A DNA stretch of 64,000 nt, taken from the NCBI GenBank assembly GCA_037833965.1, contig AP031352.1, forward strand, positions 11,078,501-11,142,500, read 5' to 3'. Shown piece by piece: positions 47,991 through 57,670 of the stretch. The notes under the pieces are model-generated. The model was not told the origin of the DNA, did not search any database, and worked only from the letters and a program-made list of their open reading frames with translations. Position 1 is the first letter of the stretch; the number at the start of each line of letters is the position of its first letter. Source of the DNA: Marchantia polymorpha subsp. ruderalis (lineage: Eukaryota; Streptophyta; Marchantiopsida; Marchantiales; Marchantiaceae). The position numbers were made by a program, and so were the translations under genes.

Positions 47991-49948
47991 GGGAATGTTC
48001 AAAGTTGACAGTGTTCAACTTATTTTGACGGCATTCTCAAATCCGAACTTCATAAAACATGTGAAGATGATAGTCACAGTTTTGAATTGTCGCCCAACCT
48101 TATCGTTTCTAAGGTTGTGGACGATGACCGGTGTTAGTTCGTTCCATGGATTGTCCATGTAGTAGCCACAGAGTCCATAAGGCCCAGTCATTAAAACGGT
48201 GGATTTGCTCCTTTTGTCTGAACTGTTGTCTAGATTTACTGGTTCCTGAAAACGAGAGGCAAAATGGACACTAGGCAGACAGCTTGGCATCCGATCATAT
48301 CTCACTAGAGCATGCCATCGACTATAACAATTTAGCTACATATTTTTGAACAAAAACGGGATGCACGAGATTCTGTTGTACATTTTTCCCTACTCCATAA
48401 CGCTGAGGGTGCAATTGCTAGCACAAAGTTCACGAAATAAGCTTCAATTTAAGAATAGCACTTTTACCTGCAGTGCCTCTTGGGATCGTCTAGTGGGAAA
48501 TTTTCCAGGAAAGCAAAATAGACCCGACCCTGTCGTTTATGTTTTCCAATATCCACTTTCTCAGCCTTGGGCTCTTGTTTACAAACAACTCAGTGTGGAT
48601 GAACTGTAACAGCAAGTGGTGAACAATAATAAGTGGTGATGGTGACTTCCTGCAATGTTCTGAAGTGGGCAGTCTTGGAAAAGAGATTTCCACGTTTGAG
48701 TATAGGTGAGAGGCTTTGGACCTATATGCTTAAAGCCTCGAAGTGCTATAGTGGAAACTACAAAACTTTCTCGAATTTTCACCACATTTTTGTGTACTGA
48801 CTGTCTAGGAGCCCGCGATTCTGTTCGATTCTCAAAGCCGAAATTAATGAACGTGAAGACACAAAAATCATGCTGACTTCGTGGTGCTTAAATGACAGAC
48901 TATTCACCAGCTCAAATCTCACCACATCATCAATCTTGCCACCAGAAATAAGGGATGCTGCCGTTTCTGCAAATCTGCACCACCATGCTAGGGAAGCCGA
49001 TTCCAAGGGATTTCCGAGGATCAGAGAGGCCGATTCCAAGGAATTTCCCGAGGATCAGAGAGCAGAATGTCTCAAAATGTGTTGTATGGAAGACTTTCCC
49101 GTAGCTGATATTAGCGTCAACTTCTACTCCTGCAGCCTCCAAATAAATCTCTTCGGAATGAACTCCCTTGCTCATAGAATTTACAGCAGACAATCAAGCT
49201 GCCATAAAGTTACTCCTGACAGCAGTTGAAGGAAGAGCAAATAATATTTTTTTATTGTCTCATGAATTGTTCTGACCACCCAGTTTAGAGTAAATTCAAC
49301 GTAGATCACAGACGTAGCATGCCGAAAAAAGGCTAGCCGTAGTCACGTATCTAAGAGGTGATTCGAAGTATTACTTTTAGACCCTCTTTCTCACAAAATC
49401 CGCACCATCCATCCTCAACACAACACAAGCGGGTCTCTCCATCACAGGCAAATCATTTGACCCACGAGGTTTGCACGGCCGTATTCGTGTTCAAGAGCCT
49501 GCCGCTCGAAGAGTGCACAACTAGTGTTACGAAGGCCAGGTGAGGAAAGCCGGGGCCAGCACATCTTGAACACTCAGTGAATAATCTTATCTCATAATCT
49601 TTATTCCTGACCATTCTACAGTTGTTGGACCCTCATTATTCAGAAGAATAACAGAGCAATCATTCTGGGAGATGTATCGAAATTCAAGGCTGACCACCCA
49701 AAGTGTAAGTGAAGGAATTTCATCACGGTGAGACTTGCTAAAAGCCACACTTGAAACGTTGTCCTCAAAGTGTAATTATGTTAGTTCACCCAAATAATGA
49801 TCTTCTTCAGACCTGATGTTAGTTCACCAGAAATAACAGACATGTAAATATGAAAACTCCAAGAAAGATTTTGCAGAGGTTCATATTGCATGAGTATGTG
49901 AACATATGCTTGTCATTTGCATAATGAAATTCTAACCTTTTCAAAATC
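47991..49948. other. Gap with repeat fragments
   Basis: Positions 48130-48300 repeat the 42.9-43.2 kb block. At about 48985-49055 a 34-bp unit (GCCGATTCCAAGG...GATCAGAGAG) occurs twice in tandem. Minus-strand frames near 48015-48305 and 48930-49193 may be exon remains of the duplicated LRR region but show no named domain. Confidence 0.4.
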
Positions 49949-50290
49949 CTAATATGTCAAAATGCCAGGAAGACTAACTTTATTCATGCACTCTTTGCAC
50001 ACCCATGCATGCCCGCCTAATTCTAGACTCACGTATTTCACCTGATACAACTTGAAGATTCCCGAATAGCTATCTTGAAGATGAGGCGCAAGAGTTTGCT
50101 GAAGCCTCAACCATGCTTCACTCAACTCCTTGCTTACCCCACCTCTTAGAACTGCCCTACGATCAGGATCGGTAATGCCATCTAGTTTAACAATATCAGA
50201 TTTCAAATCTATCCTGTCTGGAATCGCTTGGCCTAAGCCGAGTGTCACATGCAGTCCAGCCTTTGCAGCAGAATATATGAATTTGAATGA
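49949..50290 (-). pseudogene. C-terminal exon fragment of the LRR gene family
   Basis: The minus frame reads LHVTLGLGQAIPDRIDLK, then LRGGVSKELSEAWLRLQQ, FKLYQVKYVSLELGGHAWVC and KECMNK before the stop. It is the better-preserved relative of the fragment at 39020-39300. No leucine-rich repeats adjoin it, so it is an isolated exon or fragment. The Cys pair in WVCKEC may be part of a small metal site, which is only a suggestion. Confidence 0.6.
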
Positions 50291-50394
50291 GGTTTTAGTA
50301 ATTTTCCAAATCCATCAGCAGTTGTCCTGATTCAAGCATATCTTGAAGCTTTCTTGATCTTTAACCCTATGTAACCCAGTCGCCAATTCACACA

Positions 50395-50577
50395 TCAAGT
50401 GTAATCCACATCATGCATCCTATAGAAAATGGCAACATCATCCGTAATGTAAGGTCGCTTCGGAGTTCTCCACTTATGTATAAAATGAGAATAATGAATG
50501 AAAGTGTCCACTTTAGACATGAAAGTATTCAATGTTGACTGCAGTTTTTTGTCGTGCGAATACATATCACCATACAC
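50395..50577 (-). pseudogene. Second LRR-family fragment
   Basis: At the DNA level this aligns with the 3' end of the LRR ORF and the bases after it (about 39440-39570). Shared phrases are CAGTCAAC, CATTACGG and a TTCTATA/CTCTATA motif. Its frame reads KLQSTLNTFM then TPKRPYITDDVAIFY. The comparison shows that the reading frame at the end of the 39.5-kb ORF differs from this copy. Confidence 0.5.
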
Positions 50578-50794
50578 TCTACATCACTGACATGCTACAC
50601 ATACATACACACACACATAGGACACGAGAGCGTACACACTCAAATGTATCACAACTCAAAATACTTGTTTTTCCCCACTGGAAAACACGTTGGTATTAAT
50701 TACCCCACTGGCAACAAAACCGACACAAGTTGCTTGTGACCCTTGTGGTTGGGCGGATCATCCTCCAGGTTGATGTTTTGACCTTCATCCAGAG

Positions 50795-51121
50795 TTGAGA
50801 TCTGGGGGTAGAGGTCGTGGGAGAGGTGCTCCACGAGGCCGAGGGGGTCGAGGTGTTAGAGGTGCTGGTGCTGGTGCCACCGGACGGTCCGTAGTGGGTG
50901 CTACTCTTATCATAGAGTCCGCTATGGCTGCTCAGATTGAGAAGTTGGATCAGAGGCTTGCTGCTATGGCTAGATTTAGAGCTGGAGCTTCCATTTCTCA
51001 TCAAGAAGAGTATCTCTCTTATTTGGCGAGTGCAGCCCAGGTTGAGGCATCAGTTGGAGTGACGAGAGGTACTGCTCGTGCTTCAGAGCCACGTGATGCG
51101 ACCGTAGAGTTGGATACTTAG
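50795..51121 (+). pseudogene. RG-rich segment of a retroelement polyprotein
   Basis: The frame starts with an Arg-Gly-rich stretch (GGRGRGRGAPRGRGGRG) followed by a probable helix (AAQIEKLDQRLAAMARF). It ends at a TAG at 51119-51121, although related sequence seems to go on. RG-rich stretches often bind nucleic acid. It lies directly upstream of the protease and in the same orientation, so I take it as the gag-side part of one element. Confidence 0.55.
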
Positions 51122-51333
51122 AGGGGTGAGGGTGGAAGACAAGTTAGACTTTTCCAGTCATTCCAGTTATCAAAGGTGGACATGACTTCATCCATGATTC
51201 TTACACCACCTAGTGATCCAGTAGTGCGGACTCAGGCATCTACATCACATGTTGTGAGCGCGGAGACATCATCTAGTGCAACAATGCAGATGGCTAATTC
51301 GGTGATGAGATCTCACTGTTTTCAACCACAGAG

Positions 51334-51801
51334 GTGATGGACTCCGGGGTTGATGTGGCTCGTGTATTTCTTGTAGCAGCCATGTTGTGTGAACGTGGGA
51401 GTGTCACTATTACAAGTGCCGAGAAACGCGAGGATCCAGTTGGAAAGCAACTCTCAACACCTACACTCAAGGATGAAAAGACTTGGCAGGCGGCAGCGGC
51501 AAAGATGGAGTTATTACCAGCCCGGCCAGCCATTAATCGCGAGAGAATTGTCTCTGATGTGTGTATGGTGGACAACCGGAGTGGTTTGTTTTGCCTGGTG
51601 AGTTCTACAAGACATGTGTATATCCCAGCAAGAGTTTTGCTTGACTCTAGTGCTCAGCCCTTGATGTTAGGCAAGGCAGCTTGCATCAATTTGGGAGTTC
51701 AGAGATCCGAGTTGAAGCCTTTTCCATTCAAGATCCAGACATCACTTGGCGGTACCAATGATAGGTCATACTTCATGACCAAGGAAAGCGTATCAGTGTA
51801 G
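51334..51801 (+). pseudogene. Retroelement aspartic protease, altered active site
   Basis: Near residues 105-150 the frame shows the pattern of a retroelement aspartic protease: ARVLLDSSAQPLMLGKAACINLG, split here as ARVLLDSSAQ and PLMLGKAAC, then LKPFPFKIQTSLGG. The usual active-site triplet Asp-Ser/Thr-Gly reads Asp-Ser-Ser, so the catalytic Gly is missing. The frame stops at 51799-51801. It belongs with the RG-rich segment upstream and the methyltransferase downstream. Confidence 0.7.
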
Positions 51802-51882
51802 TAAGGCATGATGACGCACGTGATAGCTCACAGCTTGGAGTTTAATTCAACCTACAAATTAACCTAATTAATTTCAGCAATT

Positions 51883-52323
51883 GTGGTCACATCATCAGAA
51901 TCGTATGATGTGCTTGTTGGAGGAGCAGTCTTGTATCCGATGGATTTTCAGATGGACTATTGGACCGAAAAAGCAGCCTATCGCCCTAGCTGGCAATCTG
52001 GTGATGGACGTATGAGCGAGCTACCTGTGAGATTCATTTCTGGAGCTCGACTGCTTGGATCTTCTCCTACGGTGTTGGCATCCGTTGCAGGGCTTAGCGG
52101 AGTGCTTGCGTGGCCCGACGACTTGCTGGAGGGCAACATGTCAGCCAACGACACTTCGGTCTATGAGGATGTGGAGGAGATTGTGAGACTTGCGGCGAAA
52201 GTGTCTTCTTCCTTAGACGTTCCACTTTGGCGTTCTTGCCATGAGTTGCAGCAAAAGGCTGATAGGTTGGTGAAGAAGGCTTGGAGTGAGGCTTCTTTAC
52301 CTGAGGAGATAAAGACATCTTAA
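51883..52323 (+). pseudogene. Linker domain between protease and methyltransferase
   Basis: The 146-aa frame begins VTSSESYDVLVGGAVLYPMD, which resembles the end of a protease or start of a reverse-transcriptase linker in retroelements. It then enters a region without known motifs (PVRFISGARLLGS, LAAKVSSSLDVPLW). It ends at TAA 52321-52323. I infer that it was continuous with the flanking parts before decay. Confidence 0.5.
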
Positions 52324-52389
52324 GGTGATTAGCCTTGTTGTGGTACTTGCGTGCTATCGCCATTGGTCACTACACCTATTGTATGGGAG

Positions 52390-52850
52390 TATTTTCCAGA
52401 GCATGTGTGTGTGTTGGATCTTTTTGATGGGATCCGCATGCAGTTTGGCTGCATTGTTGCAGTCAGGTATTCCCGTACGCAAATACTTATATGTGGAGAA
52501 GTATGAAACTGCACGTCAAGTTTTTACACAACATGTTACACAGTGAGTGCAGCGTTATACTTCCTTGTTGCCACAATTTACTGTCGGAGGATACCAGAAG
52601 GCGTTGGCTTCAAATATTTTATTGTTGGGGGCGCCAGACCTTGATCGGGTTGGCCACATTGATTTGGTGACAGTAGGATGGCCATGTCAGGATCACACTC
52701 ACGCTGGTCATGGAGCAGGGTTGTAAGACCCTAGATCTCGTATGTTTTGAGAGATATTACGTGTGTTACGTTATCTCCAGGTGTATCAGGCACGTCCCAC
52801 AGCGTACATTCTAGAGAACGTGCCATTATTGGGTGACACTTGGCCATAGT
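52390..52850 (+). pseudogene. C5 cytosine DNA methyltransferase domain within a retroelement
   Basis: Three hallmark motifs of C5 cytosine methyltransferases appear in order. Motif I is VLDLFDGI (about 52411-52434), followed after a frame change by LAALLQSG and YLYVEKYETARQVF. Motif IV is IDLVTVGWPCQDHTHAG at about 52659-52710 and contains the Pro-Cys catalytic pair. Motif VI is AYILENVPLLGD at about 52804-52840. The later target-recognition and C-terminal motifs are absent. Stops at 52543-52545, 52723-52725 and 52747-52749, and a frameshift near 52435, make it inactive. It follows the protease and linker in the same orientation, and no host-type regulatory domains are present. Confidence 0.85.
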
Positions 52851-53321
52851 CTGTTTGAGGGATTCGGAAGAAGAAAAACAAGAAGTCACTTGCTTACAAG
52901 ATGGTCACACTCTGATATGATCAGGTTCAGGCTCCTACTATATGATACTATTGCTCTTATTCAAAGCCCTTTCTTATTGTAAATCCTTTCCTATTCAATC
53001 TAAGTGTTTTGATTTGTATCTTATAACTTCATCTCGACTCATCCATCATTTCAGTTTCAGATTTACTCCAAAAATGGAACCTTGCCAATGACTCAAATGC
53101 CACAAAATCTAAATCAACTACACAACTTATATGAACCGTGTGACTACTCCAACAACTTTTCACCATGTTGACCCGCAAGTCAAAACCTCTCTAGGAAGAT
53201 TTCCTCGGTAGACACTTTAGTCAAGTTCTCGGAGGAATTTTGCCTGACGGCTTCTCCAAACTTCTTCAGGCTACGTCTCTGAATAACATCACGATTCAAC
53301 CTCTTGACTTGCTTTTCACCT
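52851..53321. other. Gap after the methyltransferase
   Basis: No clear coding region. A minus frame near 53180-53320 (RRSLKKFGEAVRQNSSENLTK) has no recognised family. It ends where the LTR-like end at 53322 begins. Confidence 0.3.
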
Positions 53322-53950
53322 TGTAATAATAGATAAATACCAAAATGGAGCATAATGGAAAAGATTTGATCCCACGAGGATAAAAACAAAATAAGGAGTA
53401 TCAATTGTCATGTATTTAACAATCTATTGAGGAGTTTGAATTCTCAGGCTACTGTCACTCCAAGAAGTACCACACGTGTTTGACTCAAAGTTCACTAAGA
53501 GTACACACAATGCAGCGTAAGTCACACACACCTGAAATAGTCAATTGCAACAACTCAGAGGTCGATCGCGACCTCGTCTTATGATTCAGGGGGAGAAATT
53601 TTCCAAGTAGTACACTCAGATGGTCTGCATGCAGCTACCAATTGCAAATTTGCTTAAATTCTTTCACTAGCCAATTGCTATTTCAGAATATTTGAAATGA
53701 AGCTCCTACTTAGGATGCGGTATCTTTGACAAACCGAAGTACCTCTCTTGCGATGATCAACACACTCAACTCACAAACGCGCAGAGAATACAGAGATTGA
53801 ATTTGAGAAAACTAATTGAGAAAAAACCCCCAAGGCCAATGCCTTGGACTACTTTATTCTAAACTACCAAAACTATCACTTGCTCCGATGCGAGCAGCGA
53901 ACAAGTCCTACACATGTTCGCTACTCGCATCGCATGGTTTGCATCGCGCA
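53322..53950 (-). repeat. Old LTR 3' end of the giant-LTR family
   Basis: Starting at TGTAATAAT (53322) the order of phrases matches the left end of copy C (27326-28280). These are a GATC(G/C)AACCCAC-like phrase, GAGTTTGAATTCT, GGC(G/T)ACTGTCACTCC, AACACACTCAACTCAC and the degenerate GCCTTG...ACTTTAT region. Divergence is much greater than among the other copies, so this is an older insertion. The ORF-bearing part is missing. Confidence 0.65.
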
Positions 53951-54740
53951 GATCGTAGATTGTGTTTGCTAAAGTAAGTCCCATGACAGTTTTGAAGCGG
54001 AGATTTGGCTGCGGACAGACTTTGCATCCCGTATGTCTTTTGGCAATTGTAAATTAAAGGTGGATCTTGATGAGAACAATCAAAAAGACATGTCGGATTA
54101 CCTATGAGGAGACGGAGGTATATTGTAAATATAGGAAAATAATACAGTAGGTCAAGGGAAGAGCCCAACGGAATTGACGGAAAACCAATGGACAAACAAT
54201 AGGTAGGACAACCAATGGACTTAGAAAAGAACTTATCCACCTGAACTTTCTTACCCCCAACCTAGTTTAGAACATAATACTTGATTGAAAGAAAGTAGTA
54301 AGCTCTACATACCTGGTCATAGAACATGTCTAAGTGAATAGTATTGTGCCACTCCTTATCCTGTGAAGACACTCCTTCTGCTGTGAGATGGCATTATCAA
54401 TCTCTTGATACTGATCGGTGAAAAATTGTAGTTATATATGATCACAATCATCATGTACCCAATGCTAACTTGCAGGCGCTGTCTGGAAGAAAAGAACGGT
54501 TCAAGAAGGCGTCGAGTCTATGGCTACTAGCAACAAAAATCCTTCACACTAGAATGGCAATTTCATAAAGTGAAAACACTCAAAAGGTCTCCCAAAAAAA
54601 CATTCTTAACATGAAGAAAACTGCGAATAAGGAAATTCAAAAATTTTATATCTATACAAGATTTTGTACCTTGTGAACTTCAAAACAACATAAGTTTTTT
54701 CTCTATACATAATCTCTCAGTGAAATTTGGAGAGGAGAAC
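53951..54740. other. Gap without a recognisable gene
   Basis: Possibly host DNA between two retroelement remnants. No motif is seen on either strand. Confidence 0.3.
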
Positions 54741-54809
54741 CATTGTTGTTATCTCTCATCTTCAGAGTTTACGTTTCTATCTTCGAGTGAACTTCTCTCT
54801 AAACCCGAG

Positions 54810-56107
54810 TGTTACAAGTGGCAAAGATGAAAACGGTCAGGGTGCTCATGTCCTTGGCAGCTGGCAAGTCATGGCAACTTTAGCAAATGGATGTCAAAAA
54901 TGCCTATCTTTATGGAGACTTAGATTGAGAAATATACATGGAGCAGCCTGCAGGATTTGTAAGTCAAAAGAATCCAAAGTTCGTGTGCAAGTTAAAGAAG
55001 GCACTATGCGGCTTAAAACAAGCACCAAGGGCCTAGTATGGAAAAATTGCTGAAATTATAGTATTTTGTGGCTATCAAGTATATGTTGGCGATTCTAGTC
55101 TTTTCGTGAAGGTGTTGAAGCGCAAGGTTGCAATCATTCTACTCTATGTGGATGATCTCATCATCACTGGAGATGCCTTGGAAGAAATCCAAGAAACGCG
55201 TAGGAATCTGCTCAAAAGATTTGAGATGAAAGATCTTGGAGATCTGAAGCATTTCCTAGGCTTAGAAATTGAAAAAAAGTTTGAGAGGGTTGTTCTTATA
55301 CCAGAGGAGATATACAGAGGATCTTTTGAAGAAATATGGGATGTCGAACTACAAGGCAATTGCAACACCGATGGAAGTGAACCAGAAGTTAAGAATGGAA
55401 GTTGGCGATGAGTTGGAGTATGCACGCCTATATCAAAAGTTGGTTGGGTGCATTATCTATCTCACCATTACTCATCCAAACATCTCTTATGCAGTGGAAG
55501 TTGTAAGTCAATTCATGCAAAGTCCGAGGAAACCACACTTGGAAGCAGCTCGGCGCATTCTATGGTATGTTCGAAGTACTAAAGACTTTGGTATTCTATA
55601 TGAAGCCAAAGTTAAACAAGAGTTGGTTGGATTCACATATGCAGATTGGGTTGGAGATCCATCGAGAAGAAGGTCTACTATGGGTTATACCTTCAACTTA
55701 GGTTCAGGTGCGGTCTCATGGTGCAGTAAGAAACAACCAACAGTTGCTTTATCATCTACAGAAGCGGAGTATCGAGCAGCAACAATGGCAGCTCAAGAAT
55801 GTTCGTGGCTCTTAAGAGTACTAAGAGACATTGGCATAGATGTTAATTACTCGGTGGAACTTTACTGCGACAATCAAAGTGCTCTATGACTCGCTTCAAA
55901 TCCGGTGTTCTGTGCTGGGACAAAACATATTGAAGTTCATCATCACTATATCTGCGAGAAGGTGCTAAGTGGAGAAATTTACTTGAGTCCAGTAAACACT
56001 AAAGACCAAGTTGCAGATATTTTTTCCAAGAACTTACCAGTCTTGAAGCAAAACAAGTTCCGCAATCTACTTGAAGTATATAGCTGGTCGTCGGCATTGA
56101 GAGGGGA
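54810..56107 (+). pseudogene. Copia pol: reverse transcriptase and RNase H, decayed
   Basis: The match runs from MDVKNAYLYGDLD and YMEQPAGFV through [45 protein letters not shown] and [11 protein letters not shown] to RNase H (SRRRSTMGYTF, ALSSTEAEYRAATMAAQE, LYCDNQSAL, HIEVHHHYICEKV, DQVADIFSK). In-frame stops at 54881-54883, 54926-54928, 55034-55036 and 55887-55889, plus a frame change near 55300, disable it. The YVDD box is intact. The upstream gag, protease and integrase are absent. The 3' LTR follows directly. Confidence 0.9.
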
Positions 56108-56390
56108 TGTTGAAAAATATTCAACGCCGACTTTGCAACATAGAAGATTTCAGAAATTTCCGGATTCATCAAGAAATAGAAGCTTACAAAAATTTCCAGG
56201 TTTATCAAGAAGACACTCCAATTAGATTTACTAGGTTGCTATAGAATAATCTAGATTACTTATAGTTGAGAAAGATCTAAAAGATCTTTCTAGAATGTTG
56301 TCATGAGTCTATAAATAGATAGGTTGTTGGTTCTTTTAGATATCAAGTGATCATCAAGTGTTTGAGTCTTCTTTTAAGTCCTGCCGACTT
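56095..56390 (+). repeat. Purine tract and 3' LTR start of the copia element
   Basis: TTGAGAGGGGA ends at 56107 and is followed by TGTTGAAAAATATTCAAC, a typical LTR start with a small palindrome. A TATA box (CTATAAATAG) lies near 56310. I estimate the right limit at about 56390, where a minus-strand gag remnant begins; a CA end is not clear. Confidence 0.65.
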
Positions 56391-57670
56391 AGAACCAAGT
56401 TCAACGTTGTATGTCCTTCTCTTTTGCAGATTGCACAAACCGCTAGTGGAATCCCATATCCTTGCTTTTTAGGCTCTAGACAACTGCTAGCATAATGTTT
56501 CAACTTACTACAGTTATAACACAGTACCAAACTCAATGTAGAAGCTGCTCCGGCACGTGAATTTGATTTCCAGGTCGAGCTAAGGATATTGTTGGTCGTT
56601 GAGGCAGGTTGTGAGGCCCGGCAGAAATCTAATACACCAGATTTGATGCTTCTTCATGAAAAAACTCCACAGGTTCACCTAACGACAAACCATATTGATT
56701 AACCAGTTCTTCATCCACCATCTGAACTTGTGGATGTCAAGTAGAACATTCAATAGATGCATGGCCTAGCTATTTACAGTGTACACATCAAACATGCGTC
56801 CAATTGATTGATATTTTCCTACGATTGAAAGTCAATCCAGCAAAGTGAAATGAGAGAGCTTTGAGTTGGTTAGCAAGGTTGTCCATCTTGCCATTTAGAC
56901 CCTTCTTCTTTTTGTTAATCAACTCACCACCTGGTGGAAACCTTTTTGGAGCTTTTGTCTTCCTTGCTGAATGCAGATTTGCTCTTCTTCGTGGAGTGCT
57001 TCTTCTTCTTTCACTTGTCAAACCTTTATCTGAGCTTGAAAAAGCTTGTCTAGTTCTAAAGCTCATTCTAAAAGCTAGAGCTTGATTTTGAGCTAGAGCT
57101 AGGATCATTGTACTCTGAGCTAGACTCATATCAATTTTACTTTGAGCTTGATTGATACTTCTTCTTCTTTCTACGGCTCTTAGAATTAGAAACATCGACA
57201 CTTCTATAGGACATGGTAGATTCCACATCCTCCTTCAAGGTGGTAGAGTTAGCTTGTCGGACAAAAATATCCATCTTTTGAGGCAAGGAAGAAACAAACC
57301 ATGACATGGACATGGAATTTACTGGTGGAATATCAATCTTCTTTGCCACCCGCTAGAACTTCGGCAAAAATCTGCGAACACTTTCTTCTCTCTTCATTTC
57401 CATTTGGCCATTCTTAGTAAGTGTCTCCGTCTTCTCTCACCGACCTAAATTTGAGCAAGAAAGCAGCTTTAAACAATTCTCAATCAGCTTTGATGTTAGC
57501 TGCCAACGCATTGTACCAAGGTCTCGCTTCTCCTCTTAACACTCCAGCCAATGTATAAAGCTTGATAGCATCTTCTCCATTAGCCTGAGCAATATCAATA
57601 AAATATTCTATCCACTCATCAAGGACTTGCTTCCTCTTACCCAAGAAAGGATGATACTGAAATCCCGCTC
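56354..57670 (-). pseudogene. Retrotransposon gag with zinc knuckles, decayed
   Basis: From about 57670 downward the minus strand codes for a gag capsid region (VLDEWIEYFIDIAQ, EDAIKLYTLAGVLRGEA, PWYNALAANIKAD then a stop, ELFKAAFLLKF). Basic and Ser-rich stretches follow, then two CCHC-type knuckles: CYNCSKLKHYASSC complete and CAICKREGH partial. Several frame changes and stops break it. This layout is usual for Ty3/gypsy gag. It lies in opposite orientation to the copia pol at its left edge, so the two belong to different elements. Confidence 0.75.
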
